This document shows, one piece after another, positions 46,401 to 58,900 of a stretch of 64,000 nt of DNA. A program made the translations under genes and the position numbers. This stretch comes from Pegoplata infirma (lineage: Eukaryota > Arthropoda > Insecta > Diptera > Anthomyiidae): assembly GCA_963921195.1 (NCBI GenBank), contig OY992539.1:214936314-215000313 (forward strand). The letters run 5' to 3'. The stretch's first letter is position 1; the number at the start of each line of letters is the position of its first letter. The notes under the pieces were generated by a model that was not told the origin of the DNA, made no database searches, and saw nothing but the letters and a program-made list of their open reading frames with translations.

Positions 46401-48485
46401 TAGCATATACAAAATTGCACTACTTTCCCCCTTTCTCCCCCTAAAAAGCGAAATTTTCAAAAAAAGTACTTCTTTTAGAATGTTATTGCCGCGATATGAT
46501 CCCATATTCCAAATGTCATGTTTCTAAGACCATTAATTTAAAGTTTAGCAAATTGCCCTATTTTTCCCCTTTTGGGCCTCCTTAAAACCAAAATTCTCAA
46601 AAAAATATATTTTTCAAAAAATAATTTCCGCGACAGCATCCAGATTCAAAATTGCCCTATTAAACCCCTTCTACCCCCCACCACCACCCTTATAAAAGGA
46701 TTTTTCAAAATACGAAATTGCCCTTCTTCCCCATTTTTCCCCCTTTAAGAACGAATTTTCAAAAAAGTTCTTCTTTTAGAATGTTATTTTCGGGATAGGA
46801 TTGTACAGTTCAAATTTTAAGTATCTAGGTCCATTAGTTCAGCAGATACAAAATTGCCCTACTTTCCCCCTTTTTCCCCGTAGAAGCGTAATTTTTAAAA
46901 AAGTTTTTCTTTAACAATTTTATTTCCGCGAGAGGATCGTACAGTTAAAATTTCAAGTATCTAGGACCATGAGTTCAGCAGATTCAAAATTACCCCACTC
47001 ACCCCCTTTTTCCCCCGGAATTTTCAAAAAGTACTTCCTTTAGAATATAATTTCCGCGAGAGGATTGTACAGTTCAAATTTCATGTACCATTAGTTCAGC
47101 AGATACGAAATTGCCATACTTAACCCGTTTTTCCCCGTAGAAGCGGATTTTTTGTAAAAGTTCTTCTTTAAGAATGTTATTTTCGCGAAAGGATCGTACA
47201 GTTTAAATTTCAAGTATTAAGTACCATTAGTTCAACAGATTCAAAATTGCCCTACTTTCCTGATTTCCCCCAGAATTTTGAAAAAGTACTTCCTTTAGAA
47301 TGTTATTTCCGCGCGAGGATCGTTCACTCCAAATTTCAAGTATCTAGGAGAATATTTTCAGCAGATACGAAATTGCCCTACCTTCCTCTTTTTCCCCCTT
47401 TAAATCGGAATTTTCAAAAAAGTACTTTTTTCTGAATGTTATTTCCGTGAGAGGATCGTGCAGTCCACGCGAGAGGATCGTGCAGTCCTATTGGTTTAGC
47501 AGATACAAACCGGAATTTTCAAAAATTACTTCTTTCAGAAAGTTATTTCCGCGAGAGGATCGTACAGCCCAAATTTCAAGGATCTGCGACCATTAGTTCA
47601 GCAGACACAAAATTACTCTACTTTCCCCCTTTTCCCCCCTTAGAAGCGAAATTTTCAAAATAGAACTTTCTTCACAATGTTATTTCCGCGAAGGATCCCA
47701 TAGTCAAAATTTTTAAGTCTCTGGGAAAATTAGTTCAGAACATACAAAGTGTACCAAATTGTCCTATTATCCCCCTTTTTACCACCCTAGAAGCGGAATT
47801 GAAAAAAAACTTTGTTTCGGAATGTTTTTTCCGCGAGAGGATCTTATAGTCCAAACTGTAAGTTTCTAGGACCATTAGGTCAGAAAAAAGAAAATGTACC
47901 AAATTGCCCAATTTTTTCCCATTTTCCCCTTCTTAGAAGTGCTTTTTAAAAAAGTACTTTCTTCAGAATATGATTTCCGCGAGAGGATCCTATAGTCCAA
48001 ATTTCAGGTTTCTGGGACCATTAGTTCACAATATAGAAAATGTTCAAAATCGTCCTATTTCCCCCCCAAATTTGAATGAAAAATTTTTAAAAAAATACTT
48101 TCTTCAGAACATAATTTCCGCGAGAGGATCATATAGTCCAAATTTTTAAGTTTCTAGGACCATTTGTTCAGAAGATACAAAATGTACCAAATTATCCTAC
48201 TTTCCCCCTTTCAACCCCCTAGAATCAGAATTAAAAAACAACTTTGTTTCAGAATGTTTATCCCGTTAGAGGATCTTATAGTCCAAACTTTAAGTTTCTA
48301 GGACCATTAGGTCAGAAGATAGAACATGTACCAAATTGCCCTCTTTTCCCCATTTCCCCTTCTTATTTTTTGTAATTACTTTCTTTAGAGTATTATTTCC
48401 GCGAGAGGATCCTATAGTCCAAATTTTAGGTTACTGGGGCCATTAGTTCAGAAGATCGAATGTTTAAAATTGTCCTATTTCCCCC
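43490..48485. repeat. Diverged tandem repeat, unit about 140 bp
   Basis: About 35 copies. The unit holds 'gcgagaggatcgtacagtcc', 'aaatttcaagtatctaggac', 'cattagttcagcagatacaa', 'aattgccctactttccccc' and 'ttttcaaaaaagtacttctt'. Proline/phenylalanine-rich frames in 43.6-47.4 kb read through it and are not genes. A MITE sits at 45391-45632. Confidence 0.85.
45389..45634. mobile_element. 'CCCAG' MITE, 242 bp
   Basis: The element is 45391-45632. Ends CCCAGGAAAATTTT and the complement of CCCAGCAAAATTTT, flanked by 'ta' on both sides. It lies inside one repeat unit, splitting 'ttagttcag' from 'gattcaaaattg'. Same family as 30293-30796. Confidence 0.8.
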
Positions 48486-48489
48486 TAAA

Positions 48490-49000
48490 TTTAAGTGAAA
48501 ATTAAAAAATAAATGAGAAAATAAAATTTAGTAGTAAGCGAAAAATATTTTGAGTCAAAAAAATTTAGTAAAAAAAATTTTCTAGGTAAAAAATTTAAGT
48601 AAAAAAAATTGAAGAATAAAATACAATTGAGTAAAAAAAAACTTTTATAAAAAAAAAATTGAGTGAAAAAAAATTTGAGTAAAAAAAAATTTTGAGTAGA
48701 AAAAAATTGTAAAAAAACAAATTTTGTGTGAAAAAAATTTTGAGTGAAAAAAAAATTTGAGTGAAAAAAAATTTGTAAAAAAAAATTTTTTGAGTGAAAA
48801 AAAATTTTGAGAAAAAAAAAATTGAGTGAAAAAAAATTTTGAGTAAAAAAAAATTTTGAGTGAAAAAAAATTTTGAGTGAAAAAAAAATTGAGTGAAAAA
48901 AAATTTGTAAAAAAAAAAATTTTGAGTGAAAAAAAATTTTGAGTAAAAAAAAAATTTTGAGTGAAAAAAAATTTTGAGTAAAAAAAAATTTATATATATA
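48490..49000. repeat. A/T minisatellite
   Basis: Tandem 'ttttgagtgaaaaaaaa' units of about 16-18 bp with variants. The minus-strand frame at 48595-49077 (Phe/Leu/Lys runs) is a product of this composition. Confidence 0.85.
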
Positions 49001-49489
49001 TACGTAGTCTTTGTTTTATTTACATGTGGACGATAAAGTTTTTCATAACATAATATTTCAATGAATAATTTAAACAATAAAATGTGAATAACTTTGCTGG
49101 TACTTTATAATGTTAGTTCCGGTGAAAAAGATATTGACAATGTTCGAGCCCTTATATCAGGATTTTGGATTTTGAGTGAATTAATATTTCAGTGAGAAAA
49201 GAAATTAGAATAAAAATAAGTTTGAGTGAAAAAAACATATGGAGAGAAAAACATGGAATAAAAAAAAGTTAAGTACGAAAAATTTTAGTAAAAAGCATCA
49301 TTTCATATTGTTCCCAGCTCTATTCCAGTTTGTTCGTTCTACTCCATTTCATTTCCAATTCCATCTCCTTTCGTTTCATGTAAGTTTATTCATCTTCGTA
49401 TAATATGCGTTAAAGAAATACAAATTTCTATTGTCTTATCTTATAGATATGAAAAGTATCAACTTACACCACTTTCGCCAGGTACCCCT

Positions 49490-50263
49490 TTCTGGGGATT
49501 TTAGTTTAATAGTTAGATAGGTAAAAATACCCATTTGCGTTTTCCCATTAAAATTAAATTATCCAAAAACCATATGCCACCTTTTCCCCTTAAAATTAAA
49601 TTTTCCAAAAAATGTTTTTTTTTTGTGCTAGGTGATCCTATATTTAAAATATCAAGTTTCTGAACCATTATTTCAAGAATATAAGAATAACCAAATTTAC
49701 TCTTTTTATCCCTTTTACGATCGGTCGCGACTCTTAGAAACAGAATTTCAAAAAAGAACTTTTTCAAAATACTTGTTCACTAAACGATCAAGCATTCAAA
49801 ATTTCAATGCCTAGGATCACTACTTCATGAAATATCAATAGTATCAAAAACACCTTTTTACACCTCTAGAAACGGATTTTTTGTAAATTACTTGAGCGGA
49901 ATTTTTTTTTCATCGAACGACCCTACATTTCAAAATTCAAGCTTCTAAGGTAATTATTATAGGAACTAAAAATAAGTACCAAAAGTACACTTTCTAACCC
50001 CCGTTAGAAACGGAATTTCCAAAAAGCACCTCTTCCAGAATGTTTTTTCTTCACCGAAGGATCTTTCATTCCATATTTCAATTTTCCACTAAGAAGCGGA
50101 ATTTCCATAACGTATTTTGCCCAGAATGTTTTTTCACCGAATTCTCCTACATTACAATTTAGATTCTAGGGCAAATTTTTCAGGAAATATAAAAAGTTTC
50201 TATGACTATTATTCCAGGAAATAAAAAAGTACCAAAAACTTTACTTTCGGTACTATTTAAAAA
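49490..50263. repeat. Decayed units of the Helitron repeat
   Basis: The same order of motifs as 43.5-48.5 kb but strongly diverged: 'cttttccccttaaaatt', 'tcaagtttctgaaccatta', 'cagaatttcaaaaaagaac'. 49001-49490 holds AT-rich DNA with nothing clear. Confidence 0.6.
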
Positions 50264-51712
50264 TGGTACTTTATATAAAAGGCACTTTTTTATAAAAGGT
50301 ACTTTTTATTAAAAGTACTTTTTATAAAAGGTACTTTTTATAAAAAGTACTTTTTATAAAATGTACTTTTTATAAAAGGTACTTTTTATAAAAGGTACTT
50401 TTTATAAAAGGTACTTTTTATAAAAGGTACTTTTTATAAAAGGTACTTTTTATAAAAGGTACTTTTTATAAAAGGTACTTTTTATAAAAGGTACTTTTTA
50501 TAAAAGGTACTTCTTACAAAAGGTACTTTTTATAAAAGGTACTTTTTATAAAAGGTACTTTTTATAAAAGGTACTTTTTATAAAAGGTACTTTTTATAAA
50601 AGGTACTTTTTATAAAAGGTACTTTTTATAAAAGGTACTTTTTATAAAAGGTATCATTTATAAAAGGTACTTTTTATAAATGGTACTTTTTATAAAAGGT
50701 ACTTTTTATAAAAGGTACTTTTTATAAAAGGTACTTTTTATAAAAGGTACTTTTTATAAAAGGTACTTTTTATAAAAGGTACTTTTTATAAAAGGTACTT
50801 TTTATAAAAGGTACTTTGTATAAAAGGTACTTTTTATAAAAGGTACTTTTTATAAAAGGTACTTTTTATAAAAGGTACTTTTTATAAAAGGTACTTTTTA
50901 TAAAAGGTACTTTTTATAAAAGGTACTTTTTATAAAAGGTACTTTTTATAAAAGGTACTTTTTATAAAAGGTACTTTTTATAAAAGGTACTTTTTATAAA
51001 AGGTACTTTTTATAAAAGGTACTTTTTATAAAAGGTACTTTTTATAAAAGGTACTTTTTATAAAAGGTACTTTTTATAAAAAGTACTTTTTATAAAAGGT
51101 ACTTTTTATAAAAGGTACTTTTTATAAAAGGTACTTTTTATAAAAGGTACTTTTTATAAAAGGTACTTTTTATAAAAGGTACTTTTTATAAAAGGTACTT
51201 TTTATAAAAGGTACTTTTTATAAAAGGTACTTTTTATAAAAGGTACTTTTTATAAAAGGCACTTTTTATAAAATGTACTTTTTATAAAAGGTACTTTTTA
51301 TAAAAGGTACTTTTTATAAAAAGTACTATTTATAAAAGGTACTTTTTATAAAAGGTACTTTTTATAAAAGATACTTTTATAAAAGGTACTTTTTATAAAA
51401 GGTACTTTTTATAAAAGGTACTTTTTATAAAAGGTACTTTTTATAAAAGGTACTTTTTATAAAAGGTACTTTTTATAAAAGGTACTTTTTATAAAAGGTA
51501 CTTTTTATAAAAGGTACTTTTTATAAAAGGTACTTTTTATAAAAGGTACTTTTTATAAAAGGTACTTTTTATAAAAGGTACTTTTTATAAAAGGTACTTT
51601 TTATAAAAGGTACTTTTTATAAAAGGTACTTTTTATAAAAGGTACTTTTTATAAAAGGTACTTTTTATAAAAGGTACTTTTTATAAAAGGTACTTTTTAT
51701 AAAAGGTACCAT
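50264..51712. repeat. 16-bp tandem array, about 90 units
   Basis: The unit 'ggtactttttataaaa' is repeated with very few changes (for example 'ggtatcatttataaaa' near 50649, a 15-bp unit near 51370). 'TTTTATAAAA' and 'GTAC' are palindromic words. The array grades into the larger repeat on both sides, where 'aaaaagtaccaaaagtac' is found. Confidence 0.95.
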
Positions 51713-52545
51713 TATTTCAGTAAATTAAAAAAAGTATCAAAAGTGCACTTTTTCCATTTTACCCCCGTAGAGTCAACATTGGCAAAAACCTACATTGCAA
51801 ATTTTAAGTTTTTAGGACCATTATTTAAGAAAATATATAAGGTACCAAAAGTACAGTTTTTTACCCTTTTTACCCCTAAGAATCAACATTGGCAAAATCC
51901 AGCCTTAGTAGATTTATATTCCGGGAGCTGAACCTACATTCAAAATTTCAAGTGTCTAGGACCATTTTTTAAGGAAATATAAAAGGTACCAAAGGTACAT
52001 TTGTTTACCCCTTTTACCCCCTTAGAATCAACATTGGCAAAAATCCGGCCTTACTGGATCTATATTGCAGGAGTTGAACATACAGTCCAAATTTCAAGTC
52101 TCTGTGACCATTATTTCAGGAGATATAAAAAGTACTGTTTTCTACCCTTTTTGTCCCCTTAGAATCAACATTGGCAAAAAATCCGGCCCTACTGGATCTA
52201 TATTCCGGGAGGTGGACCTACAGTCCAAATTTCAAGTCTCTGTGACTATTATTTCAGGAGATATAAAAAGTACCAAAAGTACAGTTTTTTACCCTTTTTG
52301 TCCCCTTAGAATCAACATTGGCAAAAATCCGGCCTTACTGGATCTATATTCCGGGATGTGAACATACAGTCCAAATTTCAAGTCTCTATGACCATTATTT
52401 CAGGAGATATAAAAAGTACCAAAAGTACAGTTTTTTACCCTTTTTACCCCCTTAGAATCAACATTGGCAAAAATCCAGCCTTAGTGGATCTATATTCCGG
52501 GAGGTGGACCTACAGTCCAAATTTCAAGTCTCTAGCTTCAGCGGT
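51713..52545. repeat. Younger 145-bp tandem units
   Basis: Six units, judged by 'caacattggcaaaa' at about 51773, 51883, 52029, 52167, 52315 and 52460. They share 'cctacagtccaaatttcaag' and 'accattatttcaggagatat' with the 43.5-48.5 kb repeat but are much more alike. This is the same family, recently homogenised. Confidence 0.85.
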
Positions 52546-53369
52546 TTGAGCTGGGCGATGATGAATGAGTATATAAGTCAGTCAGTCAGTCAGTCAGTCA
52601 CATTACTCTTTTATATATATAGATATATAATGTAGATATAAGGCACAAGTATCAACACTTCATTTTATATAAAAATATATATTACGTCACCTTTAATTAT
52701 ATAAAATTATATATTAAACTAAACTTAAATTTTTTTCAAGAGCATTTAATATATAATTATATATTCCTTAGGTGATGTCATATATAACCATATATGTATG
52801 TTAAAAAAAGTTTTTTAACAGTTTGAAATTGTTCTAAGATTTTTTACAGTTTGAAATATTTCTATGTTTTTTTTACAGTTTAAAAATTTTACAAGTATTT
52901 TTACAGTTTGATAAACTACATCTTCTGGTTCGAAGCGTACACAAACTTTATTGTTGTATGTATCGTTGACCTGTGATGTATGTTATTTTAACCCAAAAAA
53001 GATTCACTATAACCCGATAAAATTTTATACAATTAGATATAATTGGATCTTATTGTATCTAATCACATATAATGTGATGCCATTGGATAGAGACAAATTT
53101 CGGACAAAATTGTATCAAACTATATACAAATGAATAAAATAAGATATTAATTAATCCAATTTAATGCAATTCTATCCACCATTTTTGGGATAAAATTATA
53201 TGTAATTGTATTCGAGGACAGATCAAACGTTATATAATTTTATGTGACGCCATATAAAAATTTTTACTCGGGTTACTATGTTTCTTTGGAAAAGAAGATA
53301 ATCTCTTCTGCTTTCACTGACTCCTCCGGATAAAGTAATAGGAACATTTTAAACCGAAACCAAAATGCT

Positions 53370-53825
53370 GAATCTTTTATACCCTCCAACACGTTAAAAA
53401 AATTAAAAAAAAGGGTTTTGCATGGCGTAATTTGTTTGACGGGAGAGGGATGGGTTGGCTCAGGCTGTGCGGGATACCTTCCTCCACGCGATACATTTTT
53501 ATACAATTTTATATTTTTTTTTAACTTTTTTTTCTATCCACACCCACTAAAGGGGGCAAACAAAAAAACATTTTTTTTGTCCCCTGTATTCAGAGGTTTG
53601 CTAAGTTCTTAAAGGGGGTAATTTTTCCCCATTATCCGATTTAGTCCATTTCCGAACTTACCCAGCCCAAGGTTATTAGATATATGTGTGCCAAACTTCA
53701 GGAGTCTATCTCGTATACTTTGGACTGTATCATGTCTTCCACATACGAACGGATGGACGAACATCGTTAGAATGTTCTATCGATCACTGATCAATAATAG
53801 ATATACTTAATGGGGAGGGTGCAAA
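53370..53825 (-). repeat. Dispersed repeat copy
   Basis: 'ctgaatcttttataccctcc' at the left, 'atccacacccactaaagggg', 'ccgatttagtccatttccga', and at the right 'cgatcactgatcaataatag' and 'ggggagggt' give the family order on the minus strand. Confidence 0.6.
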
Positions 53826-54212
53826 AAAAAACCGATGTTCTTGCAATTTTGAAAAATCGTTTATGTAAAAAAACCTTGTTTTGAAAGAAAAACGTTCTAA
53901 ATTTTGTTATACACATGCAGTTGAAATGCAATTTAGAAGAACAGAAAATAATTTAATTAAAATTTATCGGAGCCATAACCGCTTTAAAAAAACTACTTAA
54001 ACAAAAAGGATTTTAACTCTATTGTGTTCCCTAATGTAAAATTAATCGCAAACATTTTTTGACGTACATATTGTTATACTCTATATTAAGAAGCGTCCTT
54101 ACTAAAATGACGCCACCACAAATGTGTGGGACGAATAAGAATTTTTTAGAAAACACGTTGTATGCCAAATACTACAACTTTTTAGAAAAAGGGAAATGTA
54201 TTATATAAGTTG
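53826..54212. other. AT-rich, nothing recognised
   Basis: No gene or repeat identified. Confidence 0.4.
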
Positions 54213-54880
54213 ACTCTCATACAGACTAGAACATTTTTTTATTTTAATTCTTAAAAATACAATAAAATTAAAAACTGTTATACAGTTTTATAAACTGCAA
54301 TACTAATTTTTAAAGTGATACACAGTTTTATAAACTGTTATACACATATTTTAACGTGTTTCGCGGTTTTAAAACCATTTATGCATTTTTTTTAAGTATT
54401 ATACCGATTTTTAAAACTGTTATGCAAGTTAAAAAACTGTTATAAAATATTTTAACTTAAAGTTTCGAACAAAAATCTGGCAAGTAAAAATAGCTTAATA
54501 CCCTGTTTACACGAACAGCTAAAAACCGTTTTTAACAACAATATTTTTAGCCATTTCTTTATTCTATTACAGTATACTGACAGATAATGTTGCTTAAAAC
54601 GGTTTTTTTTACTTGCCAGATCTTTGTTCGAAACTTTAAACTAAACATTTTATAACAGTTTTATAGCTTGTATAACAGTTTTAAAAATCGGTTGAAAATT
54701 TAAAAAAAAAGTGCATAAATGGTTTTAAAACCGTGAAACACTTTAAGATATGTGTATAACAGTTTATAAAACTGTATACTACGTTAAAAAACGAGTATAA
54801 TAGTTTATAAAACTGTATAACAGTTTCTATTGTATTTTTTAGAACTAAAAAAAAAAAATGTTTCTAGTCTGTATGAAAAT
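54213..54880. mobile_element. Inverted-repeat element, arms about 290 bp
   Basis: 'catacagactagaacatttt' at 54219 pairs with 'aaaatgtttctagtctgtat' ending near 54876. The arms continue through 'ttttataaactgt', 'ggttttaaaaccattt' and 'agtttcgaacaaa' to 'ctggcaagtaaaaa'. A spacer of about 100 bp lies between them. No TSD was confirmed. Confidence 0.65.
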
Positions 54881-55974
54881 AAATTTTTAATATAAATTTT
54901 TTCTTTTGCGTATGAAGTACAAAAATATGTATTATTGTCCTTATGTCGACTTAAGACAATATGCATCACTAATTGCCCAAATATGACAAATTTTTTCTCA
55001 AAAATATTTCAAAACAGCACAGTTTTATAGTTTGTATAACAGTTTAAGAGTCTGCACAACAATTTAACAAAATGTGTATAAAAGTTTATAAAAACTTTTG
55101 ATCTAAGATCTATGCACTATTTGCTTTTATACTGTCGTATAAGCCGTAATTACTTATTGTCACATATATATTTAATAACATATTTAATTCTCCGAAACTT
55201 TAAGCTTAACAGCTTTTAATAACACAGTTTTTTTACTTGTATAACAGTAAAAATATGCATATCATTTAAACAAAATGTGTAAAAAAGTTTATTAAACTTT
55301 ATAACACTTTAAAAAATAATATAAACACATTTTTTTAACTTTTATAAAAGTTTAAAAATGTTTATATAAATTTAACGAAATAAGAGCTAACGTTTATATA
55401 CTGTATAGCACTCTACGTATAGCACTCTATGTATAGCACTAAATGTGTATATCACTTTAAAAATGTGTAAAACAGTTTATAAAACTGTATACCAGTTTTT
55501 AAAGCTGTATAACAGTTTTATTATTTTAATACTTTTCGTCTTTTTTAGGCCACTCTTTAAAAATATTTTCCCTTAAAGCTTTTTTTGTATGACAGTTCAA
55601 TTGTGTACAATATTTTCCTTGATGGCTTTGTTGTTGGATTATAATACCTTACAATTCGTCCAACATATCAAATTTCGACAGATGATCATATGGGTAGGCC
55701 CGATCTTTACAAGAACAAAAAATCTCATTAATAAAAATGGCTCTAACTTTTGCACTAACAGGAATAGCGAAATAAGGGTCAGAAATGTGCTCTTCAATAT
55801 GAAGCACAACAATTTTCACTAATTCGACTTTAGCTCTTATCACTTATTGCTACAAACATGTTACTTTTTTCGGAAGCTTTAAACTAAAATATTTTATAAA
55901 AACACAGTTGTATAACAGTTTAAAACTGTGCATGGCAATTTAATAAAATGTATATCATGAAAACCAGCAAAGAT
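54881..55974. repeat. 'aacagttttaaaa' rich tract
   Basis: Many copies of 'tataacagttt' and 'aaaactgtata' in both orientations, as in the arms of the preceding element. The tract resumes at 59940-60200 after the large foldback. Confidence 0.5.
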
Positions 55975-58900
55975 TTTGTAAAATCTGACCGAGGGTCTTC
56001 AAATTTATCTAATTTTTTGTACACATGTGCTCTATAGAGCCAATTAAACATATCCATTATCAGTTTTTTATATTTAAAAAAAATCGTGATTTTTTCGCGA
56101 ATTTAATTTTCTTCAAAAATTGAAAAAATCAAAAAAGTATGCTACTTTTAATAGCCATATCTTCGGAAGCATCTATCGGATTTCTTCAATTCAAAAAGCA
56201 TTATACTTTTTATTAATGTAATATATGGGGGTTTTCGTGTCAACTGACACAACTTTTGAAACCGATGTCTTCCGATCGGGATGAAATTTGCACCAAGGTT
56301 AGTCCTATTAGATAGTAGTTCAGACACAATTTTTCAGCGAGATCGGTCAAGGACTCTCTGAGTTAGAGGGGGTCGAAATTTGACATTTTGGCCAAAGAGG
56401 TGTTTATTCTCATCCATGTAACTTCTTACCTATTGTTTTTAGCAAAATGTGTCCCAAAGAGTTTAGAGTTTAGAAATTTTTGATTTTTTTTCTTAAAAAT
56501 CTAAAACTTTTTTGACTTTTTCCTCAAATTGGGCCTTTTTTTTTTTTTTTTTTTGATTCAAAAGAAAGCTTAGGTCTTTTCCTTTAAGAGCTATGGGGTC
56601 GCTTAGTGGGATGCGAGTGGGATATCTATGAAAAAATTATTTTTTTAACTTTAGAACTCAAAAAACGGTTCTTCAATTTGCACTATTAGGCGTGGGATAG
56701 CTAACCAGTTTTCGTTTTCGATCCGCGATACCCTCTAATTTTTATAGGTTCAAAAAAGAAAGCACGAGCCAAAAAATAAGGGCGGTGGGGTGGGGCCATA
56801 TGGCCCCTCATCGGGGTCAAAGTTGGGCGTAAAGAGGTAAAATCCTCAAAAAGTCGCAAAACTGCCCTAGAAACGCCCCTGGAGGGGTGCAATGTGAGAC
56901 GAACCTCCAAGAATTTTCTGCCCCCAACATTTTTCTTGAACATATATATATATATATATTAATTCCTAGGGTTCCATGCTGGAACAAAGGGCCACCTTCA
57001 TTAGTTGTGGTTTCAGTAATCATGTTGGTTTAGAGATGAATCGGTGATTAGCCGATAGCACCCGAGTCTGGTGCTGGGGCTGCCAGCTATAGCCTCCAGA
57101 CATGCGTATTGTCACAAGCAGATGTTGTGATATTGGTTTTCTTGGTTGGCGCCAATTGCTCGCCACGACGTTACAAGGATCATAGGCAAACTCGGTATTT
57201 GTGGGAACTCGAAAGACCCTCCGAGACTCTCCTCTTGTAACCGCTGACTGTCCGCGACTGCCAATAGCAGCTACTCCACATATCTGCGGAACGTACCACT
57301 ATCCGCAACCTGTGACGCGTCCGGTAGCACTCAGCTGTGCGTCCCATTAGCAGTTAGTATACCATATACCATCATGAAAACGACAGTATATGGTATATTA
57401 TCCGCAAGGGCGGATGAACATACCTTACCCCTATTTCCATTTCCTATGGGGGCTCCCATACAAAACATTTTTTAAAAATTTGATCCTACCATTCTAACTT
57501 ACCCTAAAGTGCCCCAAGTGGAGCCAAATGTATGACCGACCCCCATTATTTTATTAATTCCAACATTTTTTGCGAACACACCTACAATGTATCTTTAACC
57601 CTTAAGGTGGTCCCCATACATTTCTTTTATTTTTTATAAATTTGTTTTATTAAACCAGCTCCTACCGCCCCTACCGTGCCTCTTAGAGAGGCAAAAATTA
57701 TGACCAACCCTCATTATTTTTTAGTTACCAACATTTTGTCCCAACATAATAACACCCTATCTCCACTCCCTAAGGGGCTCCCATACGTTATAAAAACATG
57801 TATTTTTAAAAACTAATAAAAAAATAAAAAAAAAATGTATGGGGACCCCCTTAAGAGTTGAAAATAAAGGGTAGGTATATTCTGAAAAAATGTTGGAGAT
57901 GAAAAAATATTGGGGGTCGGTCATATATTTTACTTCTCTAGGGGCACCCTATGGACAGTTAGAGCGGTAGGAGAAAATTTTATAAAAATGTCATTTTGTA
58001 TGGGAGCCCCCTTAGGAAGTGGAAATAGAGGTTAGGTATATTCAAAAAAAATGTTGGGGGCAGAAAATTAATAGAGGTCGGTCTCACATTGCACCCCTCC
58101 GTGGGCAGTTCTAGGGCAGTTGTGGGGCTTTTTGAGGATTGTAACCTCTTTACGCCCAATTTTGACCCCGATGAGGAGCCATATGGCCCAACCCCACCGC
58201 CCTCATTTTTTGGCTCGTGCTTTCTTTTTTGAACCTATAAAAATTAGAGGGTGTCGCGGATCGAAATCGAAAACTGGTTAGCTATCCCACGCCTAATAGT
58301 GCAAATTGAAGAACCGTTTTTTGTGTTCCAAAGTTAAAAAAATAATTTTTTCATAGATATCCCACTCGCATCCCACTAAGCGACCCCATAGCTCTTAAAG
58401 GAAAAGACCTAAGCTTTCTTTTGAATCAAAAAAAAAAAAAGGGCCCAATTTGAGGAAAAAGTCAAAAAAGTTTTAGATTTTTAAGAACAAAAATCAAAAA
58501 ATGTTTTTTTATTTTTTTTATAATTTTTTTTTGAAAGACTGAAGAAATAGCTATCTAAACTCTTTGGGACACATTTTGCTAAAAAACAATAGGTAAGAAG
58601 TTACATGGATCAGCATAAACACCTCTTTGGCCAAAATGTCAAATTTCGACCCCCTCTAACTCAGAGAGTCCTTGACCGATCTCGCTGAAAAATTGTGTCT
58701 AAACTACTATCCAATAGGACTAACCTTGGTGCAAATTTCATCCCGATCGGAAGACATCGGTTTCAAAAGTTGTGTCAGTTGACACGAAAACCCCCATATA
58801 TATACTTTTTATACTTTTTATACTTTTTATTAATGTAATAAAAAAAAATATTTAAAAAAAAAAGTGCATTTTTGGTGCAAATGCATTTTTTGGATGCATT

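Larger units (their letters stand above)
43426..52636 (-). mobile_element. Helitron, 9.2 kb, filled with tandem repeats
   Basis: On the minus strand it begins TCTACATTATATATC and ends GAGTTAGCTAG. A hairpin CCGGTA-ACGAAG-TACCGG (43439-43456 on the plus strand) stands 13 nt before the CTAG terminus. Comparison with the empty site in copy 1 places the insertion precisely between A and T with no duplication, as Helitrons do. Near the 5' end is 'gactgactgactgactgact'. The interior is a diverged 140-150-bp repeat, a T/A block and a 16-bp array. No Rep/helicase frame, so it is non-autonomous. Confidence 0.85.
43250..53272. mobile_element. 'CCCGAG' MITE, copy 2, split by Helitron
   Basis: The left part is 43250-43425 and the right part 52637-53272. 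Ends as in copy 1, flanked by 'tt' on both sides. The left part stops after 'ataaaatta' and the right part resumes at 'tataaggcacaag', exactly continuing copy 1's 'aaattatataagtcacaag'. Confidence 0.85.

Noticed and set aside
43605..47435. Several Pro/Phe-rich frames on the plus strand
   Set aside because: They all traverse the 140-bp tandem unit, restart within it and break at indels. No start context or domain.
48595..49077. 160-codon Phe/Leu/Lys-rich frame on the minus strand
   Set aside because: Product of an A/T minisatellite whose units happen to lack stops in that frame.
50264..51712. Regular short repeats suggesting a CRISPR array
   Set aside because: 16-bp head-to-tail units with no spacers, in a eukaryotic genome.
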